Shown piece after piece: positions 55,047 to 63,713 of a stretch of 64,000 bases of DNA. The notes under the pieces are model-generated. The model did not search any database and was not told the DNA's origin. It saw only the letters and a list, made by a program, of their open reading frames with translations. Position 1 is the first letter of the stretch. The number at the start of each line of letters is the position of its first letter. Location of the stretch: assembly GCA_001708385.1 (NCBI GenBank), contig CP012388.1:2418001-2482000 (forward strand), written 5' to 3'. The translations under genes and the position numbers were made by a program. This DNA comes from Flavobacterium psychrophilum. Its GTDB lineage: Bacteria > Bacteroidota > Bacteroidia > Flavobacteriales > Flavobacteriaceae.

Positions 55047-57284
55047 TTAGGGAATAATTACTGTTCTCGCTGCGGGCAGCATAACTGTAACCTTGTTACT
55101 AAGCTGTCCGTTGGCTCTTACCTGTAGGTTATAATACCCTCTGTTTAGCGTAATAGTTGCCGGGCTGCTGCCATTCCACGGTAATGAAACCCAACCCATA
55201 TTGTCCAGTAGGTATTCTATAACAACCCCATCAACGGTTTCGCTGGCCTGAAACGACATTTCTACAGTAAATAGGTTTACCACAACCCTTGTAATCTTTA
55301 TGGTAAATGGCTCAAAAGCCTGATTGCTCACCTTTATAAGTTCGCACCGTACAGGTTTACCCGGGACATAATTTGTTATTTTATTCATTAAAAAATTTCC
55401 ACCAAGCTGCTCTATGTAATACCGCTTTTTAAAATCTAAATTTATAATATCGGTATCCTTTAAAAACAGTTCGGCGGTAACAATACGTGCCTTGTCCAGT
55501 ATTTTTTGAAGTGTTATGTAGTAATTGCTCACTATATCGCTAAATTTTAACCCGGCAAATGTTTCGCAAAAATAGTAGCTAAAAGGAGCGAAGTCGGCTA
55601 ACAAATCCGACTTAAGCATTATCAAATCCTGTACTTTTTCCTGACGTAAAAAATAGTATCTCTTATCTAGCGATTTGTAGTTTATTGTCTGTGCATTAGT
55701 TTCTGCATCCCTGTCTATCTCTTTATCCCAAAGCTTATAAACATTGGTCTTACGGTTAAGATAATTCACCTGCGTTTTTTCGGGGCTGTATATTTTAGAT
55801 TTAATTACGTCCCTGTTTTCGGCAATGTTTACGTTACTTAAGGGGATAAACGAATCGTTATGGCTGCTCTCTTTCTCATTATAATTGTAACGAAGCCAGT
55901 TTTGCTGTGCATAGTTGCTATACAGGTAATTTTCGGATATTTTCTTAGCAAATTTTCCGCTCCAGTTCACTATCTCAGATTGTTCCAGGAGTTCTTTAAG
56001 AGTTAAAAAAATGTATTTTTTGGTAGTTGTATCCTTGTACATGGTAAGCCCAAAACGATGAACAATTTCGTTAAGGAAATCGCGCATGCTAAAATCACTC
56101 AGGATAGTGTCGAAGTCAAATACCCCGGCTTCAATTTTTGTGAGCTTAACGGTTAGGCTGCTTCCGGAATCGATAGTAAATATATTATAAGGTCTCTCGG
56201 ATGTTGCACTTATACCCAGACAGATGGCATCACCTTTATTGAGTGAAAGAAATAGGGTTTTAGAAAATTCGCGGTTTTGGGCAAGCCCGTTGAGCAACGT
56301 TTCTGAAGCGGGCAGGGTTAAGGGCGATTTAGATTGCGCATTCTTTCCTAAAACAATAGTACAATCAGAAGGTATAGTGCCCGACGGATTGCCCTGATAC
56401 GTATACACGTATTTTTTGGTGTTTAATTTTCCTGAAATTTCCAGTTTATATCTGGCGGTTTCCGGCACTATAAGATGTGTGTTATCATGGTTTGTAATGC
56501 CTCCGCTATTCTCTTGCGTATCTATAAATCTTGCAAAATACTTTCGTATATAGTTGTAAGGCTGTTTTACCTCGCCTGTAAAGCCGTAGTTTGAGCTTTC
56601 AAACAAAAGGTCTTCATTTTCTACACTTTTTATACCCATGGGGTAGGTCATCCATAAGTTTTTAAAATCGTCCGATTCAAAGACCTTTCCCTCATAGCCG
56701 TAGCCCGTTATATCATGCACTACTTCAAATATCTTTTCGTACAGCCAGGGCACATGAACCGACGGAACCAGGTAATCAATATTAATAGAAGGCAGGTTGC
56801 CCGGTGTATAGTCGCTTTTGCCGTTAAAATCGGCCAGAATATATTTATACGGAAGTATTGTGTCGCCAACCCAGGTTGTAATAATGGTCGTTATATTTTT
56901 TTCATGCGTAAGCTTTTTCAGATCCAGATCGGCAAGCGATTTATTTTCAATAGCCTTATACAGGTCTATAATACCATCGTACACCACCACTTCATAGCTT
57001 TCTCCACCATCGGTAACTACAGCCCAGCCATTGTACACAAAGCATTCGCCGTTGTCGCTATAAAGGCTGCATTCGTTTTTTTGATAGGGTATGTTAGAGT
57101 CGTTTCCTGTAAGAGTTAAAAAGTTCATTATTCTAATGTTCGTTGCTGTTTTGGGCAGCCTGAACTTATTGGTGTAATTGGTTTGCCGGTTGTCGAGGCT
57201 GTTAAGGTCGTTAACCTGTTTTGTTTGTGCTATAACCTGCCCGGCATCGAGTTCGGCAAGCTGCCCGTTGATGTAAAGGAGCAT
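55047..57284 (-). CDS. large phage tail or baseplate-like protein
   Basis: This 745-residue beta-rich protein has the N-terminal LLYINGQLAELDAGQVIAQT and a long domain with RLPKTATNIRIMNFLTLTGN. The C-terminal 80 residues look like an immunoglobulin-like fold (WVSLPWNGSSPATITLNRGYY). Placed just before the tape measure in the transcript, it is probably a tail or baseplate component. I recognise it by position more than by family. Confidence 0.65.
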   Translation of the reverse strand: MLLYINGQLAELDAGQVIAQTKQVNDLNSLDNRQTNYTNKFRLPKTATNIRIMNFLTLTGNDSNIPYQKNECSLYSDNGECFVYNGWAVVTDGGESYEVVVYDGIIDLYKAIENKSLADLDLKKLTHEKNITTIITTWVGDTILPYKYILADFNGKSDYTPGNLPSINIDYLVPSVHVPWLYEKIFEVVHDITGYGYEGKVFESDDFKNLWMTYPMGIKSVENEDLLFESSNYGFTGEVKQPYNYIRKYFARFIDTQENSGGITNHDNTHLIVPETARYKLEISGKLNTKKYVYTYQGNPSGTIPSDCTIVLGKNAQSKSPLTLPASETLLNGLAQNREFSKTLFLSLNKGDAICLGISATSERPYNIFTIDSGSSLTVKLTKIEAGVFDFDTILSDFSMRDFLNEIVHRFGLTMYKDTTTKKYIFLTLKELLEQSEIVNWSGKFAKKISENYLYSNYAQQNWLRYNYNEKESSHNDSFIPLSNVNIAENRDVIKSKIYSPEKTQVNYLNRKTNVYKLWDKEIDRDAETNAQTINYKSLDKRYYFLRQEKVQDLIMLKSDLLADFAPFSYYFCETFAGLKFSDIVSNYYITLQKILDKARIVTAELFLKDTDIINLDFKKRYYIEQLGGNFLMNKITNYVPGKPVRCELIKVSNQAFEPFTIKITRVVVNLFTVEMSFQASETVDGVVIEYLLDNMGWVSLPWNGSSPATITLNRGYYNLQVRANGQLSNKVTVMLPAARTVIIP

Positions 57285-57614
57285 GTATAATGTATTTGGG
57301 AAGTCTTTATTGTGAGTTGCAAAGTTTCAAAGTAGCAGGGTCCTCACCCCAGCCCTCTCCAAAGGAAAGGTGGACAGCATCACTCTTGTTTTTTTTGGTT
57401 GATAAATTTCACACAATTGTGTTCCCTACCCTGGAGAACATTAAGGGCGACTTAGGTGCATTTTTTAAAAGCAGCTGACCTTATGACTTTCGCTTTTATG
57501 ACTTTCGATCTTGTGTGTTATTAAATTGTAAACAACTGGCTAACAGTTGAATCTTAACATTGGATGTAAGAAAAATTTACTACTATTGAGATGAAAAGAA
57601 AAAAATAATTTGCT
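57285..57614. other. 330-bp intergenic region with repeat fragments
   Basis: No gene is supported. It holds TCAAAGTAGCAG (57327-57338), repeated in the same direction at 58079-58090 on the other side of the cargo gene, and a CCTCACCCCAGCCCTCTCC fragment (57341 on) of the host palindromic repeat type. No clear TAnnTTTG element is seen before the gene at 57615. Confidence 0.55.
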
Positions 57615-58064
57615 ATGAAAAAAATTGCTTTATTACTAGTTGCACTGCCTTTTATGGCGTGCTCTAACGACGACAGCCAGCCGGCTTCCGCGACTACGGA
57701 AAAATTTGGCGACCAGACCAATCAATTTGCACCGCCATCGTGGCTACAGGGAACATGGGCTCCCGATGCGGCTAACACTAACGGGCAGCAGTATAATTTC
57801 ACTTTTACAAGTGATAACATTTGCAGTGCTTCGGCGGCGTCTAACGGTATTTGCTGGAAAGAAGCAGTAGAAGGTTTAAATGCCCAAAATGTAGAGTATA
57901 CCATTAATCAGCAGGTTACTCCAACAACCTACACCGCGGGTTATATTACCAACGGAATAGTAGTCTCTGTACAATTCACCAAACTTGCCGATAATAAGAT
58001 TACCGTGTTTGTACCACAGGGGGCAAACCCTCAAGGCGTGACAGGCGAACTGATTAAGCAGTAG
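57615..58064 (+). CDS. small lipoprotein cargo gene (moron) in the prophage
   Basis: This 149-residue lipoprotein has a lipobox ending at Cys16 (LPFMAC) and then an acidic linker. The mature part has PPSWLQGTWAPDA and a beta-rich rest, as in small lipocalin-like Bacteroidota lipoproteins; this comparison is weak. It lies on the plus strand, flanked by 12-bp direct repeats and by a hairpin repeat, and looks like inserted cargo in the tail module. Confidence 0.75.
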   Translation: MKKIALLLVALPFMACSNDDSQPASATTEKFGDQTNQFAPPSWLQGTWAPDAANTNGQQYNFTFTSDNICSASAASNGICWKEAVEGLNAQNVEYTINQQVTPTTYTAGYITNGIVVSVQFTKLADNKITVFVPQGANPQGVTGELIKQ

Positions 58065-58082
58065 TCAGTTTCAGAGTGTCAA

Positions 58083-58155
58083 AGTAGCAGAGTTTCAAAG
58101 TTATTATGACAGTTAGAGTTTCAGGGTAGCTTTTATACTTTGAAACTCTGTTACT
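58083..58155. repeat. 19-bp inverted repeat, probable bidirectional terminator
   Basis: The arms at 58083-58101 and 58137-58155 pair almost completely (AGAGTTTCAAAGT with ACTTTGAAACTCT, plus flanking bases). The element lies between the convergent cargo gene and the tail gene at 58177. The same words occur at 57320, so this is a dispersed repeat. Confidence 0.7.
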
Positions 58156-58176
58156 CTGCTTCTTTGTTACTTTACA

Positions 58177-59364
58177 TTACAAACTCTGCGTATACCTTAC
58201 CGGTAACTCTATATCAAAACTAAAATTGGTTAGGGGCTGCTTAAAGTTCTTAAGTCTTGCCGAACCTGTTTTAAGTGTTACTTCTGCCCAGTTGCGATAG
58301 CTGTTCTGCGAAAATGGCTTTCCGGTAAACAGGTATATTTTAGGGCTATCAAGTATACCTTCAACAATGCGGCGTTCGTCTTCGGTAAGCAGTTCGGCAA
58401 CAATTTTTAAAGAATCCTGACTCGTTTTACCTATTTGCAGTGTTCGCCCAAAGCTGTTCTCTACATTGGCATTGTCGCTGTCTATTTCCCCGTTGTATTT
58501 CGTGCTTCGGTCTATCGCGTAGGTGTCCTCAAAAAGCCAGTAGCTATAGCCTCCCAAGGCATTAAGCCATTTTAGGTACACACCGTTGCGATAGGGAATC
58601 TTTTCTACTACTGCACGTGTCTGTCTCGTGCTATACGCAAGCCGTAATCTGTTAGTGCCTTCGGCGAGCGGCAATACAGTTTCAAGGGTTTCGTCTGATC
58701 TTCCGTCAGAAAACACAAGCCGTGTTACATTACGTGCCGGAGAAAAACTTCGCGCCAGCCCATTGGTTTCATTAAACACTTCCAGTCCGTTAAAGATGAT
58801 AAGAAATCCAACCGAATTAAATATCGATATATCAAACGGGTAACCCTGCCAATATTTAAGGTAGTACTCTTGTGCTGAATCTTTTTTGAAAGGCGAAAGC
58901 AACAGCATATTGTTTTTGGCAAGCCTTGTGTAGCTGTCAATCTGCTGTGAGCCTGCAATCCACGCAAGCGATTTGGTTATCGTATCCGGACTTTCGCCGT
59001 TGTGGGCAACGCTAATGCTGAGGCTTCCGGTAAGAAAAGTGCCATCGGCAAAAGAGTAGGTAAAACTCGATGCGCTTCCGCTGATGATGTTGGCCTGCAG
59101 CGTATCGTGAAAATTACGGGTATTAAGAGCCGCCGCAACATACGGCTGAAGGTTAATATAAAACTGCCCCTGTGGATTAGGATATAACCGCGCCGAAAAA
59201 TATACTTGTGGCTCTGTGTCGGCAAGCAGAATTAATGAAGATTCGGTTAAGGTAACGTCGGCATATAGTGGTGGGAGTGCCTTGTTGCTATAAAACCTGA
59301 TAACATCATTGTTGTATGCCATCCGCAGTTTAGCCTCGTCTATATCATTTACAAATTGTATCAT
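58177..59364 (-). CDS. phage structural protein (tail region)
   Basis: This 395-residue beta-rich protein opens with MIQFVNDIDEAKLRMAYNND. No named family is recognised. It overlaps the gp10-like gene by four bases (ATGA), so it is in the same transcript. Size and position fit a tail or virion protein. Confidence 0.6.
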   Translation of the reverse strand: MIQFVNDIDEAKLRMAYNNDVIRFYSNKALPPLYADVTLTESSLILLADTEPQVYFSARLYPNPQGQFYINLQPYVAAALNTRNFHDTLQANIISGSASSFTYSFADGTFLTGSLSISVAHNGESPDTITKSLAWIAGSQQIDSYTRLAKNNMLLLSPFKKDSAQEYYLKYWQGYPFDISIFNSVGFLIIFNGLEVFNETNGLARSFSPARNVTRLVFSDGRSDETLETVLPLAEGTNRLRLAYSTRQTRAVVEKIPYRNGVYLKWLNALGGYSYWLFEDTYAIDRSTKYNGEIDSDNANVENSFGRTLQIGKTSQDSLKIVAELLTEDERRIVEGILDSPKIYLFTGKPFSQNSYRNWAEVTLKTGSARLKNFKQPLTNFSFDIELPVRYTQSL

Positions 59365-59831
59365 GCCTGTAGGGTATCTAAATAATCAGAAATCTTTAGG
59401 GTAAATTCATTCAGCTGGCATTCGCCGATCTTGTCTAGTATCTGCTGAATACGCTCGGGTGTTACAACGCTGCTAATAAGATTCGTGCCGCCGTTTGTGT
59501 TTCGGTTCCAGCCTTCACGGCCTATTTTGCGGGCAATAAGAAATGCAAGGCTGCTAATGGTCATGTTTTTCTCCAACCGGTTGGCAATGCCTTTGTCTTT
59601 CAGCCATTGTTCTATGGCTTCGCTGGGTGGCTGCTTGCCTGGCTTTCGTCCGTTTTCCAGTTGCTCGCCATGTTCATCCTGAAGAAGCTCTGCGCCGTTA
59701 TCCGAAACTTCAACCGAAAGGCTCTCCGCCCACCGCCCTGATGCCCGCATGCCCAGCTCATCATATTTGGCGATAAGCTCGTTTTTAAGGGCTTCAAATT
59801 CGGTAGCCAACAATTGACTCGTATTACTCAT
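59361..59831 (-). CDS. HK97 gp10-like/tail completion-type phage protein
   Basis: This is 156 residues from the ATG at 59831; that start overlaps the upstream stop codon by eight bases, whereas a longer form would overlap by 80. The helical N-terminus is followed by SGRWAESLSVEVSDNGAEL and LENGRKPGKQPPSEAIEQWL. This pattern is seen in small tail completion or morphogenesis proteins of the HK97 gp10 type. Moderate confidence in that family. Confidence 0.6.
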   Translation of the reverse strand: MSNTSQLLATEFEALKNELIAKYDELGMRASGRWAESLSVEVSDNGAELLQDEHGEQLENGRKPGKQPPSEAIEQWLKDKGIANRLEKNMTISSLAFLIARKIGREGWNRNTNGGTNLISSVVTPERIQQILDKIGECQLNEFTLKISDYLDTLQA

Positions 59832-60273
59832 GGTTAGCCGGTATATGAAGCTTATAAGAACATAATAGTCCGTCCATATTAGCATCGAGGGCATCGGTAA
59901 CATCTATATTGTCCCATTGGTTTACTTCAATGCCCAGGCAGGCAAGGCTGTTGCCGATGTCCTTAAACACAGCAAGCAAGGGTTCAATGTGCTGGGTGTA
60001 TTTAGAGGTTGCTGCATTTCCTGTTTCGGAGAAGTAATTCTGGTCGAAGTCGCTCTGCTTTACCAAAAAGAATTTCCCTTCGTAATTGGCGGCTACAATC
60101 TGCGTACCACTTTCATTATACTCGCTTTTTCGGTTGGTGAATTCATGTAGTAGGTAAGTGGTGGCTGCTTCAGCTGATCCGTCCAACAGGTTCAGCGCGG
60201 CTTTTTTGCCGTAGTGATAGGTGAGGTTGTTATCCAGGGCTATGTCCTGTACTATGCGTACTATGTCTTTCAT
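59824..60273 (-). CDS. phage protein, unknown
   Basis: This 149-residue protein opens with MKDIVRIVQDIALDNNLTYHYGKKA. It is about evenly alpha and beta, with no signal or membrane segment. It is translationally coupled to the gp10-like gene by overlap. Size and position would suit a head-tail joining or tail terminator protein, which is inference. Confidence 0.6.
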   Translation of the reverse strand: MKDIVRIVQDIALDNNLTYHYGKKAALNLLDGSAEAATTYLLHEFTNRKSEYNESGTQIVAANYEGKFFLVKQSDFDQNYFSETGNAATSKYTQHIEPLLAVFKDIGNSLACLGIEVNQWDNIDVTDALDANMDGLLCSYKLHIPANHE

Positions 60274-60394
60274 TTTTTGTTGTGGATTTGGTTATGTGGT
60301 AATTCGGGTATCTGAAGCTTCTTTATATCGAAATTGCTTTTTTTCCATTTCGACCGAAGCGTAGTAACGAAATCTCTAATAAGGTTGAGTAAGA

Positions 60395-60498
60395 CTTCCC
60401 CTCCTTTGGAGGGGTGGCTGCAAGCCGGGGTGGTTGTCATAAAAAATACTACTAATGAACCACCCCACACTACGGGCACCCCTCCAAAGGAGGGGAAG
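60395..60498. repeat. palindromic repeat CTTCCCCTCC...GGAGGGGAAG
   Basis: The left arm (60395-60434) and right arm (60456-60498) pair over most of their length; each arm itself holds the small palindrome CCCCTCCTTTGGAGGGG. Repeats of this type are widespread between genes in Bacteroidota (recalled). A short reading frame over it is only a by-product. Confidence 0.75.
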
Positions 60499-60599
60499 GG
60501 GAGATGAATTGATCCGCCCAAATCCGCGTCATCCGCGTTCCATTTGATAATGGGAGGTTTACTATATCTTTTCAGGTTTGTTTTTAATTACATGCGCCA

Positions 60600-60728
60600 T
60601 GTCATTTCGACCGTAACGCAGCGTAGTGGAGACTCGAGGTTGAAAACCGACAGGCAAAGCAAATCTCAGATAAGTATATGGGATTAGAAGAGATTCTTCA
60701 ATTCCGCTACGCTGCATTCAGAATGACA
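60600..60728. repeat. 129-bp palindromic dispersed repeat, copy A
   Basis: It is bounded by TGTCATT (60600-60606) and AATGACA (60722-60728). The inside has GACTCGAGG, a central GCAAAGCAAATCTCAGAT and the mirrored AGAAGAGATTCTTC. It is very similar in length and sequence to copy B at 61436-61564. Partial copies occur at 11964 and 18011. The gap 60274-60808 contains no supported gene. Confidence 0.8.
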
Positions 60729-60808
60729 GCAACGATGTAATCCGCGCGCTCAATCTGTTTTGAGTGAATTTCCAAACAACCAAACAACCAAATCCACAAA
60801 TAACCAGA

Positions 60809-61348
60809 TTAACCTCTACTTATCTTCCTGTACTCTGCCTCAACTTCATTCTGTGCTTTGGTTTGTGCCAGCAGGCTGAATATCTCACTATAAGCCTTTC
60901 GCCCGAGGTCAAATGGGTACTGCCCAAATAACTTGCCCAGTTGTAGTAACGGAAGCGTGTCACTATACGGTTTCAGTTTATCGGCACCGGCCATTTCCCA
61001 AAGGTGACTGTCGGTACTCAGGGAGGCGAGGAGTTTGTTTTCGGTGATAATGGCGCGTTCAAATTCGGCAATCACAAACTTTTTCGCAGCGAAAAAATCG
61101 GTTACAGTGGCTTTCCAAAATGTTTTTTCATCGATGTCAAAGCAAATTTCAAAGAGTTGGCGGACACCATTCCAGTCGGATATCTTCGGCAGCAGCCTTA
61201 TGCAGTATTTTACATTGGCATAAGGCATGGTATTGATGTTCATTTCCTTACTGCAAAAACTGTTTTTTGGGTTGAGGTGATCCAGTATAAGGTCGTAGGC
61301 AATGGTATCCCGAAGGAGGGTGTATTGTTTGAGGGAGATATTTTTCAT
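60809..61348 (-). CDS. phage-associated hypothetical protein
   Basis: This 179-residue, mainly helical protein opens with MKNISLKQYTLLRDTIAYDLILD. No family is recognised. It stands between two repeat-containing gaps of 535 and 319 bp, so it is less tightly linked to its neighbours than other phage genes. Confidence 0.6.
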   Translation of the reverse strand: MKNISLKQYTLLRDTIAYDLILDHLNPKNSFCSKEMNINTMPYANVKYCIRLLPKISDWNGVRQLFEICFDIDEKTFWKATVTDFFAAKKFVIAEFERAIITENKLLASLSTDSHLWEMAGADKLKPYSDTLPLLQLGKLFGQYPFDLGRKAYSEIFSLLAQTKAQNEVEAEYRKISRG

Positions 61349-61435
61349 GTAGCGTTATTTGGTTATTTAACACACTCTTAGCCCCTTCCGCCGCGGCGGA
61401 GGGAACTTCATTCTTGTTCATATATAGTCAATGTT

Positions 61436-61564
61436 TGTCATTTCGACCGTAGCGCAACGTAGTGGAGACTCGAGGTTGAAAACCGACTGGCAAAGCAAAT
61501 CTCAAACAAGTTTATGGGATTGGAAGAGATTCTTCGACTCCATTGCATTTCGCTCAGAATGACA
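61436..61564. repeat. 129-bp palindromic dispersed repeat, copy B
   Basis: It is bounded by TGTCATT (61436-61442) and AATGACA (61558-61564), with the same inner words as copy A, including CGACCGTAGCGCAACGTAGT and GCAAAGCAAATCTCA. It lies in the 319-bp gap between the terminase and the hypothetical gene. A small CCGCCGCGGCGG palindrome sits at 61388-61399. Confidence 0.8.
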
Positions 61565-61667
61565 GCAACTGAAATAAATCTGCGGTTATCAGCCTAAATC
61601 CGCAGCTTGCCCAGCTTTAGCGGGTCATCCGAGTTCGAAAACAAATAACTGAGACTGCGCTAAAAAA

Positions 61668-63002
61668 CTATCCAACCCTTACTCTCGCCGAATAATCCTT
61701 CCTCAACGCAAACCAGTAACGCATCATGATGCTGTCCCATTCGTCGGGCGATCGTCCGATGAGTTCCTTAATACGGTCTTTGGCAATGATGCCCTGGCGT
61801 CCGTCCTTATCAATGTCTTTTAGTTTAACCTGTTCCATTTCTTCGGAGGTAGTTTGGCGAACCATAATATCATCGCAAATTTCTCCGGCAAGCCTGTTGG
61901 TAATCATCTCAGCCATTTTAATGGAACACTGACTCTTCAGGTTATCAAAATTGGGTTTTACGAACGTTGTACCCTCACGCATTTCAAGAGGTGACGAGTT
62001 GTTGACAAATCCTTTGCATTTAAGAAAGTCGACAACGCCACCACCAACACCGTCTTCATCGGCAATAATGTTAGACAGCGCAATGCCGTGTTTCGACTGT
62101 AATATTCGTGCCCTGCCCACCACCTCGTCGAGTCCGCTTTTGGCAATTGATTCCCGTTTTATGCACACCCACCCGTGCCAGATGCGGAACACCGTTTTGT
62201 CCCTGCCCTTTCGGGCGACATCTATGGTCATGAATTTAGCACCGGAGGGCGAAAGGTGAGTTGGTGTGAAATAGTCGGCAATGCTGTCGTGGTCAATTAG
62301 GGTAGCCGGGTCATCGTCATACTCCCAATTGCCAAAATAAAGGCGTTCGCGACTGTTCTTGTCGAGTCGCAAAAGCGATTGCAGATAACTCGGGTGCAGG
62401 TACGGATTATCTGTCGGTAAGGACTGAATGAATTTGCGGTAGGGGGCAAGCCTGCTTTCGCGTGTGGTTTTGTAGAACTCTTTGTACGTCCAATTTTTGG
62501 CGGGGTTGCAACTGCCCAGCATTTTTGGGATGAGGTTAAATTCGGTAAGTTTGTACCTGATTCGGGATTTAACGATCTGCCATGCCGAATAGGCTACCTG
62601 ATTGCATTCGTCTATAAAAGCACCTGTAATTTCCAGCGATCCCAAACTGTCGAAATTAGGATCTGAAGGATATAAAAACAGGTCTTTCAGAATGATCTCA
62701 CTGCCATTTTTCCAGTAAACAATATGATCGGTCGACTTATACGTAAACTGACCGCCCAGCTTCAGCATCGTAGCCAGCTCAAAGAAGGTATTGAGCGTAG
62801 TTTCCTTTAGGGTTTTTAGCTTGCTTCTGCCCATAAGCCAGCGTGTGCCGGGGTATTTCTGGCACATTTCCATAAGCCAAAGGCAGCCCAGGGCACTCTT
62901 GCCGCCACCGGCAGCACCGCCGTAAAGTACCTCTTCGGTTACATTGTCTTTCAGAAAATAAATGGCATGTTCCTGCTTAATCAGCAGTTTCATAAGGATC
63001 AA
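61668..63002 (-). CDS. phage terminase large subunit
   Basis: This 444-residue packaging motor has Walker A GGAAGGGKS at 28-36 and Walker B FIDE at 129-132. A C-terminal RNase H-like nuclease domain has Asp261 in FMTIDVARKGRDKT and acidic ADEDGVGGG near 314-322. It overlaps the small subunit gene by 26 bases, or by 17 if the second ATG at 62993 is used. Confidence 0.93.
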   Translation of the reverse strand: MILMKLLIKQEHAIYFLKDNVTEEVLYGGAAGGGKSALGCLWLMEMCQKYPGTRWLMGRSKLKTLKETTLNTFFELATMLKLGGQFTYKSTDHIVYWKNGSEIILKDLFLYPSDPNFDSLGSLEITGAFIDECNQVAYSAWQIVKSRIRYKLTEFNLIPKMLGSCNPAKNWTYKEFYKTTRESRLAPYRKFIQSLPTDNPYLHPSYLQSLLRLDKNSRERLYFGNWEYDDDPATLIDHDSIADYFTPTHLSPSGAKFMTIDVARKGRDKTVFRIWHGWVCIKRESIAKSGLDEVVGRARILQSKHGIALSNIIADEDGVGGGVVDFLKCKGFVNNSSPLEMREGTTFVKPNFDNLKSQCSIKMAEMITNRLAGEICDDIMVRQTTSEEMEQVKLKDIDKDGRQGIIAKDRIKELIGRSPDEWDSIMMRYWFALRKDYSARVRVG

Positions 63003-63510
63003 GGCCGGAGCCCAGGTTCAAGGTCACGGCTTTATCGTGGGCATCGTCATCGTCAGAGTACTTGTCGCTCCACAATTTAGGGTTGCGGTTCTTAAGCCAG
63101 AACTGCTGACTCCTAAAGTCGGCCGGAATGTGTTTTTCTACTTCCACGATCTCTACGCGTTCCTTCTCTACGCGTTTGCCGTTATCGTCATAATAAATCT
63201 CTTTGCATTTTATAGCCTGCTTGGTGGTAATAACCCTGTCCAGCGTTGCCTGGTACAAACTGGCTGCGACTTCCATATCGGCGGCTTTTTTGCCGCGGTT
63301 AATAGCATCGGAGAAGTCGGCATAAGTGCTCTTCCAGTTGAGGATGGTCTTACGGCATACGCCGAAAAATGATGCAAGGTCACGGTCCTGAACGCCAAGC
63401 AAACACAGTTTATACGCCTGCGCCGGATATTCGTCGCGGTACTCGGTTTTGGGTCCGGTTTTGCGGGCTTTTCTAACAGGGGAAGCTTTTTGGATTATTG
63501 CTTCGTTCAT
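62977..63510 (-). CDS. phage terminase small subunit-like protein
   Basis: This 177-residue protein has an N-terminal helix-turn-helix with YKLCLLGVQDRDLASFFGVCRKTILNWKS and a helical middle. A C-terminal part has PADFRSQQFWLKNRNPKLWSDKY, as in small terminase subunits that bind the packaging site. It is directly upstream of the large subunit gene. Confidence 0.85.
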   Translation of the reverse strand: MNEAIIQKASPVRKARKTGPKTEYRDEYPAQAYKLCLLGVQDRDLASFFGVCRKTILNWKSTYADFSDAINRGKKAADMEVAASLYQATLDRVITTKQAIKCKEIYYDDNGKRVEKERVEIVEVEKHIPADFRSQQFWLKNRNPKLWSDKYSDDDDAHDKAVTLNLGSGLDPYETAD

Positions 63511-63678
63511 TAGGTGGGGTTGAGGAAATATTGGGGGTTAATTATTTATTTTACGATTGATTTGGAATAGTATTTCAAAAATCCATATAATTTTTCTGAA
63601 GGTGGTCAAGTTTTAACCATAAACTTCTAAGATATTCTTCTCTATTTTAGTATTGCCTTTTATATTATATGATTGTTC

Positions 63679-63686
63679 TATATTTG
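63679..63686 (+). promoter_or_regulatory. candidate promoter TTG-N23-TATATTTG for the DUF3800 gene
   Basis: An exact TAnnTTTG match lies 27 bases before the ATG at 63714, with a TTG at 63653-63655, 23 bases upstream. This is the only element here with a -33 match in the usual range. Confidence 0.5.
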
Positions 63687-63713
63687 ATATTCTTAATATA
63701 AACTAAACTATAA

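Larger units (their letters stand above)
39410..63510 (-). mobile_element. prophage or prophage-like structural region (tailed phage), left border at recO
   Basis: Minus-strand genes run from the terminase subunits at 63510 to lysis genes at 39410. They cover packaging, tail, tape measure, protease, capsid, portal, connector, fibre, holin, endolysin and a spanin-like protein. Three plus-strand cargo genes and two gaps with host-type palindromic repeats interrupt them. No integrase, repressor or replication gene is in the window, and no attachment repeat can be defined because the other end is not visible. The left border is taken as the recO stop codon. Confidence 0.85.

Noticed and set aside
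57290..57478. 62-residue plus-strand frame before the cargo lipoprotein
   Set aside because: It covers repeat fragments in intergenic DNA and has no family-like features.
60274..60521. 83-residue minus-strand frame over the palindromic repeat
   Set aside because: It is a translation of the GGAGGGG-type inverted repeat and flanking intergenic DNA, with no domain and poor context.
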